Source of the DNA: a virus
Strand: one strand, 5' to 3'
Length of the DNA: 52,420 nt
IMG/VR virus record: IMGVR_UViG_3300030329_005130
Span: 1-52,420 of that record
In this document: positions 1 to 7,176 of the stretch, piece by piece
How the letters are laid out: every line of letters starts with the position of its first letter
Numbering within the stretch: the first letter of the stretch is position 1
Made by a program: the position numbers and the translations under genes
Notes under the pieces: model-generated
Seen by the model: the letters and a program-made list of their open reading frames with translations, nothing else
Databases searched by the model: none
What the model was told of the DNA's origin: nothing

Positions 1-39
1 GAAGAGCGTTATCTAAAGAAGGCAAAGAAGCGTAAGTGA
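1..39 (+). CDS. C-terminal end of a truncated basic protein
   Basis: The window opens inside an open frame that reads EERYLKKAKKRK and stops at TGA 37-39. Only 12 residues are visible, so no function can be assigned. The Lys/Arg-rich tail resembles the ends of other small basic proteins in this window. It could also be chance read-through at the window edge. Confidence 0.4.
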   Translation, partial: EERYLKKAKKRK

Positions 40-118
40 CATAGAATTGGGGTGAAAATTATATAAATTTGGGCTTCAATGACAATCTTGAATCCCAGTG
101 TTCGCCGCCCATATGTGT

Positions 119-179
119 GGGGCAACACAAAATAAGTTAAAAGTTGTCTAGGCAGCAACACCCGAAAAGATGTTGCCCC
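119..179 (+). repeat. Competing inverted repeats in the leader of the first gene
   Basis: GGGGCAACA (119-127) is perfectly complementary to TGTTGCCCC (171-179). GCAACA (155-160) can pair with part of the same right arm (171-176) as a short hairpin. The right arm therefore has two possible partners. There is no T-run, so this is not a convincing intrinsic terminator. Positions 40-275 otherwise hold only the promoter at 200-228 and the leader of the zinc-knuckle gene. Confidence 0.35.
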
Positions 180-199
180 CCATCCTTACAATAAAAAGG

Positions 200-228
200 T
201 TGACAGCCACCTTTGAGGCTGGTATAAT
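200..228 (+). promoter_or_regulatory. Consensus sigma70-type promoter, zinc-knuckle gene
   Basis: TTGACA (200-205), 17 nt spacer, TATAAT (223-228): a perfect match to the bacterial housekeeping promoter. The expected start near 235 leaves about 40 nt of leader before the ATG at 276. It is the first of a promoter family repeated at 1173, 2340, 3692 and 5247. Confidence 0.85.
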
Positions 229-275
229 ACAGGTAGAAGTTAGAGATTAACCCCCCCGCAATCGGGAGAGAAAAT

Positions 276-1148
276 ATGAGTTATACTGGCACAGTACGTT
301 GTAGCCATTGTTACCAATCAGGACACAACAAAACCAGTTGTCCTGAATTGAAGAAGGAATGGGAAAAGGACCCTAACAGTTATTATGGTCGCCAGTGGCA
401 GGCAATTCTTGACCGCAAGGCAAAGCCAAGGATTTGTAGTTATTGTGGCGAAGAAGGTCACACCCGCGCCGGTTGTGCGATTATGAAGCGACACAAGTCG
501 CAGTTTCAGTTTGAACTGAGTTTGTGGCGTCGTGCTGTCCTCAAGTGGGCAAAGGATACCGGCTTTGGTATTGGTGCGATGGTTCGCGCTGGTAAGATTT
601 CTTATCGAAGAGACGGACAATACTTGTATCCCTCGGATGACAATTACGTCCCTCCTGTTGGAATGGTTATGCACGATACTCCGGGGCAATTTATGACCCA
701 TTATGTTGGTATCCCTGCGACTAACGCGTGGTCAAATAACAATGTTCCTTTCGCATCGTTTGATGTTATGGGAATCAAGGACCCTGGCTATTATGGCAAG
801 TCACTTACTCTTGCCATTCCCTCTATTCCTGGCATTGTGCCGCGCCACGGAAGGGTGAAGTCGTACTATGATCAATATAATAATTATGACAGGAATGAGT
901 ATGTCGGTGCCGAGGGAGAGTGGGAAACCGTTTCGCCTGCCGTCAAGGATTTTAGTTCCGAGTGGGTTGGTGCAAAGACCCTCGCGAAGGTTACAAAGGA
1001 ACACTTCAGAGGCGGCAAGACTGCCGAACAGGCTCATGGGTTCAAGCACTTTACCGATTTTCAGCTTGACCAACTTCAACGGTATGTCAACGGTGAAATT
1101 CAACTTTCGGAAATGGATGACCCGGAACTTCCTGGCGATGATAGTTAG
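276..1148 (+). CDS. Protein with two CCHC zinc knuckles
   Basis: This 290-residue protein starts with two zinc-knuckle motifs of the CX2CX4HX4C type: C9, C12, H17, C22 and C54, C57, H62, C67. Such knuckles bind single-stranded nucleic acid in other families. They are followed by a basic helix and about 200 residues I do not recognise, with Gly/Tyr-rich stretches and an acidic tail. GGGAGAG sits 5 nt before the ATG and fixes the start. It has its own consensus promoter and is separated from the next gene by another promoter, so it is probably a monocistronic early gene. A role in binding RNA or ssDNA is inferred only from the knuckles. Confidence 0.85.
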   Translation: MSYTGTVRCSHCYQSGHNKTSCPELKKEWEKDPNSYYGRQWQAILDRKAKPRICSYCGEEGHTRAGCAIMKRHKSQFQFELSLWRRAVLKWAKDTGFGIGAMVRAGKISYRRDGQYLYPSDDNYVPPVGMVMHDTPGQFMTHYVGIPATNAWSNNNVPFASFDVMGIKDPGYYGKSLTLAIPSIPGIVPRHGRVKSYYDQYNNYDRNEYVGAEGEWETVSPAVKDFSSEWVGAKTLAKVTKEHFRGGKTAEQAHGFKHFTDFQLDQLQRYVNGEIQLSEMDDPELPGDDS

Positions 1149-1172
1149 TTAAGAAAGAGATGAATTTGGGGC

Positions 1173-1201
1173 TTGACAGCGAGCCCCTGGTGTGGTACTA
1201 T
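1173..1201 (+). promoter_or_regulatory. Sigma70-type promoter, MoxR-like ATPase gene
   Basis: TTGACA (1173-1178), 17 nt spacer, TACTAT (1196-1201), followed by GACACTGGACGGAG around the expected start. The downstream box matches that of the promoters at 2340, 3692 and 5247. It rules out the upstream start at 1160 and supports the ATG at 1259. Confidence 0.8.
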
Positions 1202-1258
1202 ATAGACACTGGACGGAGCGACAACGCTCAGTCAACTGGAAAAGAAAGAAAGAAAAAC

Positions 1259-2320
1259 ATGGCAATCGACTTCAAGAATCTTCTGACCGTCCTTCCCCTC
1301 GTTACTGACGCGGGGCATCCTGTACTTCTTCGTGGACGTCACGGTATTGGTAAGTCCTCTGTGGTTTATCAGTATGCCGAATCTCTCGGTATGCCGATTG
1401 TGGAGCGTCGTGCTTCGCAGATGACCGAGGGCGACCTTTTGGGTCTTCCCACCGTGGATGAGGGTGTGACTTCCTTTTGTCCTCCCGACTGGTTTGCGAC
1501 TGCTTGCGATACCGGCGTGGTTCTCTTCCTCGATGAGGTAGACCGTGCAACCCTGGAAGTTCGACAGGGCATCTTTGAGCTTTGTGATTCTCGCAAGCTC
1601 GCCGGTCACGCTCTCCACCCGGATACGCTGATTTTCGCGGCTGTCAACGGTGGCACTCATGCGGGTGCGGCTTCTTATCAGGTTGGCGAGATGGACCCTG
1701 CCGAGCTTGACCGTTACACGGTTTTCGATGTTGAGCCTTCGGTGGATGATTGGCTTTCCTGGGCACAGTCCAACTGCGATGCTCTGGTGACGGACTTCAT
1801 TCGTAACAACGTCGAGCATCTTGAGCACAACGATGACCCGGAGCCTAACAAGGTTTATCCTTCGCGTCGTTCGTGGGCTCGATTCTCCGATACGGTGGGT
1901 CGCGGTGGAATGCTGGAAGCTGGACAATCGAATCCGGTTGTTTTCTCGCTTGCTTCTGCTTATCTCGGCTTTGAGGCTGCGGTTGCTTTCAACGATTTCG
2001 TTGCGAACTACAGCAAGGTCGTGACTGTCTCCGACATTCTCGATAAGGGACAGACCCCGGATATTGACCTTAACGCGCACTGCGCTTTGATTGATAAGCT
2101 GGGTGCCTCCGAGCGTCTTGCGAATGCGCTGAATGAAGGCGAGATTACCAACCTCGCGACTTACTTCACTTCGCTTCCTTCGGAACCTGCGATGAAGCTT
2201 TGGACCGTTGTCGGCAACGCTTGCCAGGACAATGCTATCTCTCTGCACTCGGCGGAAGATGCGAGCGGTCGTAAGGTTGGTTCCTACCTTGTTGAAATTC
2301 TGACCGGCGACTCGGTATAG
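1259..2320 (+). CDS. MoxR-type AAA+ ATPase
   Basis: This 353-residue AAA+ ATPase has Walker A GRHGIGKS (26-33), Walker B VLFLDEVDRA (about 89-98) and a sensor-like AAVNGG segment, as in MoxR/RavA-type ATPases. These usually act as chaperone-like machines on a partner with a VWA domain, and the next gene encodes exactly such a protein. An upstream in-frame ATG at 1160 precedes the promoter's -10 box, so translation must begin at 1259, which follows a purine-rich GGAAAAGAAAGAAAG stretch. It has its own promoter. Related ATPase/VWA pairs occur in large phages from memory; the substrate is unknown. Confidence 0.88.
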   Translation: MAIDFKNLLTVLPLVTDAGHPVLLRGRHGIGKSSVVYQYAESLGMPIVERRASQMTEGDLLGLPTVDEGVTSFCPPDWFATACDTGVVLFLDEVDRATLEVRQGIFELCDSRKLAGHALHPDTLIFAAVNGGTHAGAASYQVGEMDPAELDRYTVFDVEPSVDDWLSWAQSNCDALVTDFIRNNVEHLEHNDDPEPNKVYPSRRSWARFSDTVGRGGMLEAGQSNPVVFSLASAYLGFEAAVAFNDFVANYSKVVTVSDILDKGQTPDIDLNAHCALIDKLGASERLANALNEGEITNLATYFTSLPSEPAMKLWTVVGNACQDNAISLHSAEDASGRKVGSYLVEILTGDSV

Positions 2321-2339
2321 TAAGGGATGAAGATTCCCC

Positions 2340-2368
2340 TTGACAGGGGATTTCAAATCTGCTATTAT
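2340..2368 (+). promoter_or_regulatory. Sigma70-type promoter, VWA/metallopeptidase-like gene
   Basis: TTGACA (2340-2345), 17 nt spacer, TATTAT (2363-2368), then AGAGACAGTGGGGAG covering the expected start and the ribosome binding site. It lies between the ATPase gene and its partner, so the pair is separately initiated. Confidence 0.82.
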
Positions 2369-2393
2369 ATAGAGACAGTGGGGAGAGCAGCGA

Positions 2394-3680
2394 ATGACTG
2401 AGCCGATGAAAACTGAAACTGAACAAACTGAGGAATCAGGGGTTATTGCCTTTGACCTTGGTTTGCACATCCATCGTCTTCTAATGGATGAACCTTTCTT
2501 TGCGGCACTTTCGCGTCGGATGGATAAGAAGCCTTCGGCTGCTATTCCAACTGCCGGTGTGATGGTGACTGAGGAAGGTAAGTTGGAGATGATTTACAAT
2601 CCTAAGTTCTTCGCGGGACTGGAGGATGCAGCAAAGAAGGATGTGCTAAAGCACGAATTCTATCACATTGTTTATCAGCATGTTACTGGTGGGCGATTCG
2701 CAGCATTCCGCGATATGAGCCCGCAAGAAAGGAAGTTGCACAATGTAGCGATGGACCTTTCTATCAACGGTCATCTTCCGAATCTTCCTGATATGGCCTG
2801 TTTCCCTGGTAAGGGTCCGTTTGAACATTTGCCTGCTGGCAAGTCTGCCGAATGGTACTTGTCTGAGCTTCGCAAGATGCAGAAAGAGCAGCCGGAAGGT
2901 GAAGGTAATGGCGAAGGTCAAGGCGGTGACGGTGAAGGCCAGCCCGGTGGAGGTGGCGGAAGTCCCCTGGATGATATGGATTCTTTTGATGACCACGGTG
3001 GATGGGGCGAAGCCGATGAACAGGCAAAGCAGATTGCTGAGGAGCGTGTAAAGGAGTTTATCAAGGATGCGGTTGAAGAGGCAAACTCTTCTTCCCGTGG
3101 ATGGGGTTCAGTTCCTGCCAGTTGTCGCAAGGAAATCATGGATGGTATTTCCACTAAGGTTGACTGGCGCAAGGTCCTGCGATACTTCGTGAAGCAAAGC
3201 CAAAAGGCAAACAAGCGAAGCACTGTTCGTAAGATTAACAAGCGGTATCCTTACCAGCATCCCGGCAAGAAGTCTACGCGAACCGCAAAGATTGCTATTG
3301 CCATTGACCAGTCGGGCTCTGTTTCGGATTCGATGCTTGCTGCTTTCTTCGCGGAACTCAACTCGCTCGCAAAGATTGCTGAGTTCACTGTCATTCCTTT
3401 CGATACTCGTGTCGATGAGAGTCTGAACTATGTTTGGAAGAAGGGAATGCAGCGCAAGCGTGAACGTGTAATGCACGGTGGAACTTGCTTCAACGCTCCC
3501 ACGAACTTCGTGAATGAGAAGGGCGGATTCGACGGTCTTATCATTTGCACCGATATGGAGGCACCGAAGCCGGTTCGCTGCAATGTTCAGCGTCTCTGGA
3601 TTACCGATGAGTACAACGGGCAGCGTCCTTATTTCAACCCGAAGCCCGAACGAATGATTATCGTTCCTACCGAAAGGTAA
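2394..3680 (+). CDS. DUF2201-like VWA protein with HExxH motif
   Basis: This 428-residue protein has an N-terminal metallopeptidase-like helix, HEFYH at 87-91, and a Gly/Glu/Asp-rich flexible linker at about 168-205. A C-terminal von Willebrand A-like domain follows, with MIDAS motif DQSGS at 305-309. This order matches the putative-metallopeptidase/VWA-like (DUF2201) family that pairs with MoxR ATPases. The upstream neighbour is that ATPase. The start at 2394 lies 26 nt after the -10 box and follows GGGGAGAG. Proteolytic activity is not certain, because in the family the HExxH region may be structural. Confidence 0.85.
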   Translation: MTEPMKTETEQTEESGVIAFDLGLHIHRLLMDEPFFAALSRRMDKKPSAAIPTAGVMVTEEGKLEMIYNPKFFAGLEDAAKKDVLKHEFYHIVYQHVTGGRFAAFRDMSPQERKLHNVAMDLSINGHLPNLPDMACFPGKGPFEHLPAGKSAEWYLSELRKMQKEQPEGEGNGEGQGGDGEGQPGGGGGSPLDDMDSFDDHGGWGEADEQAKQIAEERVKEFIKDAVEEANSSSRGWGSVPASCRKEIMDGISTKVDWRKVLRYFVKQSQKANKRSTVRKINKRYPYQHPGKKSTRTAKIAIAIDQSGSVSDSMLAAFFAELNSLAKIAEFTVIPFDTRVDESLNYVWKKGMQRKRERVMHGGTCFNAPTNFVNEKGGFDGLIICTDMEAPKPVRCNVQRLWITDEYNGQRPYFNPKPERMIIVPTER

Positions 3681-3691
3681 TCATTTTCCTC

Positions 3692-3720
3692 TTGACAACG
3701 GGTGCCCCTTCTGGTATACT
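3692..3720 (+). promoter_or_regulatory. Sigma70-type promoter, small-gene operon
   Basis: TTGACA (3692-3697), 17 nt spacer, TATACT (3715-3720), then AAAGACAGTGGAGGAAGG. It drives at least six short overlapping genes from 3751 to 5238. Confidence 0.82.
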
Positions 3721-3750
3721 ATAAAGACAGTGGAGGAAGGGGTGCCCCGA

Positions 3751-3894
3751 ATGTCTGGGAAGATTAAAACTCGAAATTGGATTGCCGTTGCAGCCTTTCA
3801 AAGAGGTGGTGCCGGTAAACATCACAACAGAAGCCGGGACGTTTCAAAGGGACGCTCCCGCAAGACTAAACACAAAAACAGAAAGAGAGACTAA
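3751..3894 (+). CDS. Small basic protein, 47 aa
   Basis: ATG 3751 to TAA 3894 encodes 47 residues. The N-terminal third contains RNWIAVAAFQRGG, and the rest is almost entirely Lys, Arg, His, Ser and Asn. Short basic proteins of this layout are common in T4-like marine phages and probably bind nucleic acid; I cannot name a family. It is the first gene after the 3692 promoter, downstream of GGAGGAAGG, and its stop overlaps the next start as TAATG. Confidence 0.7.
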   Translation: MSGKIKTRNWIAVAAFQRGGAGKHHNRSRDVSKGRSRKTKHKNRKRD

Positions 3895-3968
3895 TGCTTG
3901 AACTTGCTATGCAACTGATTATGTGTATTGGATTTATTGCCGTTGGCGTTGAATGGAGCCTGCACTGA
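3894..3968 (+). CDS. 24-aa membrane microprotein
   Basis: ATG 3894 overlaps the preceding TAA as TAATG. The 24-residue product, MLELAMQLIMCIGFIAVGVE and four more residues, is almost wholly hydrophobic, consistent with one transmembrane helix. Support comes from the start/stop coupling on both sides rather than from homology. Confidence 0.5.
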   Translation: MLELAMQLIMCIGFIAVGVEWSLH

Positions 3969-3969
3969 A

Positions 3970-4074
3970 ATGGAAGAAGATAACATTTGGGACGTTTGCA
4001 ATTCTTTGCGATACGGTTTTGACGTTGAATACGACGACATTGAATTCGGAGATGAGGAAGAAGAAAATGAGTAG
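3970..4074 (+). CDS. 34-aa acidic microprotein
   Basis: ATG 3970 follows the previous stop by one base, and the frame ends with TAG 4072-4074. The product starts MEEDNIWDVCNSLRYGF and is strongly acidic, ending in DEEEENE. Its stop overlaps the start of the next gene at 4067. It lies in an operon of compact orphan genes; function unknown. Confidence 0.55.
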   Translation: MEEDNIWDVCNSLRYGFDVEYDDIEFGDEEEENE

Positions 4075-4348
4075 AATGCGAAACGAAGAAGTTATTGATG
4101 CCTGGACACGCGGCGTAAAGGCTGATTCCCACACTGGCGCACTTCGCACAGATGGTGTGAACCTGTATTCCTACAATCTTCGGATTGGTTATCGTGCTAA
4201 GTCGGGCTCAACGGTGTTGGGCGATTTCACTTCCCCTGGTGGTTCGTTTATGTCTATGACGACTTCCTGCCATATTGGAAAGGCGCGATGGAGGGCTGAC
4301 CACGTTATGCATCCCGTCGTTTTCCAAAATTCGGAGTTCCCAGAATGA
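4067..4348 (+). CDS. Conserved small phage-type protein, 93 aa
   Basis: The frame is open from 3953, but the ATG at 4067 overlaps the preceding stop and gives a protein beginning MSRMRNEEVIDAWTRG. The pattern 'EEVIDAWTRG ... LRTDGVNLYSYNLRIGY' is one I associate with small proteins in marine phages, without known function. The C-terminal half (SMTTSCHIGKARWRADHV) has conserved-looking His and Cys residues. It ends in an ATGA overlap with the next gene. Confidence 0.75.
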   Translation: MSRMRNEEVIDAWTRGVKADSHTGALRTDGVNLYSYNLRIGYRAKSGSTVLGDFTSPGGSFMSMTTSCHIGKARWRADHVMHPVVFQNSEFPE

Positions 4349-4608
4349 TTAAGTTTGAACTAACTCCCGAACAAGTTGAGACGATTGTGGATGCTCTCAA
4401 TAGGCTTGAAGACGAGTTGTATGCACAATACAAGTCTGCGTTTGTGGAAAACGAGGCATCAATCCTTGCGAGGATTGACACAGTAAATAACCTGAGCAGG
4501 AGTGTGTGGGATAAACTACACCAATTCAATACGTCCGTTGCCGATGCGGTGGGCGAAGGCGAACAAGCTAATGTTGACCCGTTTGATTTCAGCGGGATGG
4601 AGTTTTAG
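4345..4608 (+). CDS. Small helical protein, 87 aa
   Basis: ATG 4345 overlaps the previous TGA (4346-4348). The product opens with a predicted amphipathic helix (LTPEQVETIVDALNRLEDEL), stays mostly helical, and ends in an acidic segment VDPFDFSGMEF. I do not recognise the family. Translational coupling with both neighbours supports it as a real gene. Confidence 0.72.
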   Translation: MIKFELTPEQVETIVDALNRLEDELYAQYKSAFVENEASILARIDTVNNLSRSVWDKLHQFNTSVADAVGEGEQANVDPFDFSGMEF

Positions 4609-4611
4609 AGA

Positions 4612-5238
4612 ATGAGTGAATACAAGTCCCCTTATGCTGCCAACATTGGCAAGATGTACAATGCCGAGGTTGTTTCCCTCGCGAAGAATCGTTTTACTGA
4701 CGAAGAGACACAAATTGCGATTGCGAAGCATTATTATGCTCTCGGAAGGCAATACCTTGCGGAAAACCCCGATGTTTCACCCAAAGCTGCCAAAATCCTT
4801 TGGGAGAGAAAGGGTTACGTTCTCAAGTGTTGCCTTCTTATGAATGGCAATATGGAACTTTCAGACGAAGAGTATACCGCATTCTATCGGGATGTTTTCA
4901 AGCGTAGGCTTCATCGTCGCTCCTGGCGAATGGTTCAGGCTTTTCTAGGCGGCTATCATTGGTACAGGAATCCCAAAATATCAAATACTCCAGCCGCTCT
5001 ACTTGAAGAAATCTATAACGACGTTGTTACAGACGAAACCCGCGACCCGGAGTATTACGCGATTGAGAGGTTCGTGCAACATCCAAATTGCTCGCTTGAA
5101 CTCGCTCTACGAATTTCCACGATGAAGATTCCAGAGAATCAGGTACGATGGGGAAGCGACCGTTGGGAGAGGGTCAAGCATAAGGCATTGATGAAGGCCG
5201 CGGAGATCACAAAGCGCGAAGGCGCAACTTCGCGGTAA
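4612..5238 (+). CDS. Helical orphan protein, possible LRV-like repeat
   Basis: A 208-residue all-helical protein begins 3 nt after the previous stop. Its C-terminal third contains a segment similar to variant leucine-rich (LRV/HEAT-like) repeats: YYAIERFVQHPNCSLELALR. The central part is rich in Arg and aromatic residues (FKRRLHRRSWRMVQAF). Last gene of the 3692 operon, followed directly by the next promoter. Function unknown; the repeat assignment is tentative. Confidence 0.78.
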   Translation: MSEYKSPYAANIGKMYNAEVVSLAKNRFTDEETQIAIAKHYYALGRQYLAENPDVSPKAAKILWERKGYVLKCCLLMNGNMELSDEEYTAFYRDVFKRRLHRRSWRMVQAFLGGYHWYRNPKISNTPAALLEEIYNDVVTDETRDPEYYAIERFVQHPNCSLELALRISTMKIPENQVRWGSDRWERVKHKALMKAAEITKREGATSR

Positions 5239-5246
5239 TTTTTCTC

Positions 5247-5275
5247 TTGACAGACGCGCCTCGTTGTGGTATTAT
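5247..5275 (+). promoter_or_regulatory. Sigma70-type promoter, zinc-binding-like gene
   Basis: TTGACA (5247-5252), 17 nt spacer, TATTAT (5270-5275), then AAGCACAGTGAGGAAAG. It is the fifth member of the promoter family and sets the start of the next gene at 5330, not at the upstream in-frame codon 5264. Confidence 0.82.
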
Positions 5276-5329
5276 ATAAGCACAGTGAGGAAAGGCATTC
5301 AGTCTTTCACCAAAGGAGTATCATACGAA

Positions 5330-5773
5330 ATGGGTAAGCGCAACAATGTCCGAAATGCCTTCATCATCGCCAGCAATTCTCGCGAGGCTTCTAATCTTAC
5401 GCATGGTGTTTCTTGTAATCACTCAAGTTGCAATGAGTATGACCCGAATGTTCGAATGGGCAAAGTGTGGTATTGTGAAAGCCACGGTGGAGTCAACAAC
5501 ATTGCTCGCGCCAACGCAAAAGATGAAAAGTTTGCCAATGGCATACCGGGTGCGGAACGACGAGCAAGAATCGCTCGTTTCCGTGCTCGCAACAAGGCAC
5601 CTTCGCACCCCGGAAACGCAATTCTTTTCGCCCAATGGGAGAAAGAGAAGAAGGTTACTTCAACGGTTGTTCAGCCAAAGGCAAAGGTTTCAAAGCCAAA
5701 GAAGTCGGACCGTCAAAAGATGCTTGATTCTCTCGGGCTAACCGAAGCCGATTTGTCCGCGCTCCGAGGATAA
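5330..5773 (+). CDS. Cys/His-containing basic protein, 147 aa
   Basis: ATG 5330 follows AAAGGAG by about 11 nt. Residues from about 28 to 55 contain CNHSSC and a later C-x-SH pair (WYCESHGG), a possible small zinc site. The middle is Arg-rich (GAERRARIARFRARNKAP) and the C-terminus ends with a Lys-rich linker and a short helical segment (DRQKMLDSLGLTEADLSALR). This resembles small nucleic-acid-binding phage proteins; no family recognised. Confidence 0.78.
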   Translation: MGKRNNVRNAFIIASNSREASNLTHGVSCNHSSCNEYDPNVRMGKVWYCESHGGVNNIARANAKDEKFANGIPGAERRARIARFRARNKAPSHPGNAILFAQWEKEKKVTSTVVQPKAKVSKPKKSDRQKMLDSLGLTEADLSALRG

Positions 5774-5778
5774 GATAA

Positions 5779-6051
5779 ATGAAGATGGTGCTTGTATACG
5801 ATACCGACAATGTTGAGGATCACCAAAACTCAATCGCGATTATGCGAAAGTTGGTGAACGATTACGATGAAAGGTACCGTGGCAGCCATCGAGAGTTTGG
5901 AAAGATTCAGTTTATCAAACTTCTTCGCGAGTGGGAAAAGATAGCACCGGGAAGCCCGAAAAACCGTGAAGGTATCGCGTCATTGAAGTCCGTTAAGGAA
6001 TTTGCCGATAATGTTTGGCGACAGAACTCAGGAAAGAGAAAATGTCAGTAG
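5779..6051 (+). CDS. Orphan protein, 90 aa
   Basis: ATG 5779 lies 5 nt after the previous stop, with CGAGGA upstream. The product begins with a beta-strand-like segment (KMVLVYDTDN), then a helical, charged region. No known motif. It overlaps the next start by ten bases, so it is translationally coupled in the operon driven from 5247. Confidence 0.72.
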   Translation: MKMVLVYDTDNVEDHQNSIAIMRKLVNDYDERYRGSHREFGKIQFIKLLREWEKIAPGSPKNREGIASLKSVKEFADNVWRQNSGKRKCQ

Positions 6052-6842
6052 TACAACGAAAAGCAATGTTGAAAGCCGAAGGTTTCTTTCCCCACAAGAA
6101 GAACGGCAAAGGCACAAGCATTATTTATAGCCGCAAGCATCCCAGCGCAAAGTTCGTGCGCGTTGTTGTGGATTCCGGCATTGACAGCAAGACAGGAAAA
6201 GTCATCGGCAAGGTTGGTGTGAAGCTATGCTTTATCAATCGACAAAAGCAATGGCGCGAGATTACCACAGAAGTTTTCACGACAAACACAGGACTTGTCA
6301 AGACAATCCGAGCACAAGAAGCAGCAGAAAAGTTTGTAAAAACTTGCAAGCATTGTAAGGCAAAAAAGTTTACAGCAAAAAGTGGCAACGTGGTTTGTGC
6401 GAATGCGTGTTGGACGAATTGGTCGGGCAACAAAAAGAAAACTACTCAGAAAAAGCCACAGAAAAATCCTCCGAAGATTAAGGCACAAAAATCTTCACAG
6501 AAAAAGTCTCCGAGAAATCTTCAGAGAAAAACCGTTCAAAAAAAGCGACAAAAACTTCAAGAAAAATGGACGATAAATCTTCAGCCAGGAGACTTGGTTA
6601 CAGTTGAGGAGTGTACAAAGGATAATACCATTGCCAATGATTATAGTGGAAAGATTCTAGGTATTGTTGCTTCTGTGCATTCTGATGCTTATGGTACCAC
6701 TAGAGTTCAATGGACTGCTAATGCTTCTTCCCTGGAGGAATGGGAACTACCAAAGTATGCTGTAGAGCATCGTTACAAGCATTCTCTTTCGTGGAATCGG
6801 TTTAAGGTGGTTTCTAGGAAGGTCAATTGGGTAAAGGCGTAA
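6042..6842 (+). CDS. Two-part protein with zinc-ribbon-like site and Lys-rich linker
   Basis: The frame opens at 6015, but the ATG at 6042 follows AGGAAAGAGAA and is the better start, giving 266 residues. The N-terminal half is beta-rich (FVRVVVDSGIDSKTGKVIGKV) and ends with two Cys pairs, CKHC and CANAC, suggesting one zinc ribbon. A Lys/Gln/Ser-rich linker of about 60 residues follows, then a C-terminal domain that starts INLQPGDLVTVEE and looks like a small SH3/KOW-type barrel. Possibly nucleic-acid-binding; unnamed. It closes the early block: 6843-7176 has no gene. Confidence 0.75.
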   Translation: MSVVQRKAMLKAEGFFPHKKNGKGTSIIYSRKHPSAKFVRVVVDSGIDSKTGKVIGKVGVKLCFINRQKQWREITTEVFTTNTGLVKTIRAQEAAEKFVKTCKHCKAKKFTAKSGNVVCANACWTNWSGNKKKTTQKKPQKNPPKIKAQKSSQKKSPRNLQRKTVQKKRQKLQEKWTINLQPGDLVTVEECTKDNTIANDYSGKILGIVASVHSDAYGTTRVQWTANASSLEEWELPKYAVEHRYKHSLSWNRFKVVSRKVNWVKA

Positions 6843-6945
6843 GCATAAGGTTATGATGAATGGTTGCGAGGTGATAATGGTTATTTGTTAGGGTGTGCCT
6901 ATTGTCCGACTTAGTACAGGCGCAAAACCCCCGTATCTGTGAGTC

Positions 6946-7032
6946 CTTGCGGCATGCAAGCATATGTGCGTGAGTTGCATGCACCATGCAAGTATGTCCA
7001 GGCTCCTTGCGTGTTGCAAGCATGTCCAGGCT
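6946..7032 (+). repeat. Three GCAAG-armed hairpins with a direct repeat
   Basis: Three perfect small hairpins lie in tandem. The first is CTTGC-GGCAT-GCAAG (6946-6960), the second TTGCATG-CAC-CATGCAA (6975-6991), the third CTTGC-GTGTT-GCAAG (7006-7020). A 17-nt direct repeat GCAAGyATGTCCAGGCT occurs at 6988-7004 and 7016-7032 with one mismatch. The surrounding 6843-7176 stretch shows no credible gene. It could be a protein-binding or replication site or a structured RNA. Confidence 0.6.
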
Positions 7033-7176
7033 TTTTAGTTTTATGATGCAAGTTTTGTAAGTGCTTGACTCACTTGAGGAATTCGGGCTACCTCCTTTAA
7101 GCGCGAGGTTAATGAAACCCCAATGATTCCGGGCACTTAGGGGAATGTTTTTTTTTGACTACATAGCCCAAAGGGG

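Noticed and set aside
1232-2470. 412-residue open frame on the minus strand opposite the MoxR-like gene
   Set aside because: It is a mirror of the real gene's codon bias: Arg/Ser/Val-rich, no motif, and spans two promoters and the intergenic region. The plus strand has clear AAA+ motifs.
7065-7093. TTGACT at 7065 as a -35 box
   Set aside because: The sequence 17 nt downstream (CTACCT) is not a credible -10. TTGACT at 7155 has the same problem. The extended -10 promoter at 7177 is better.
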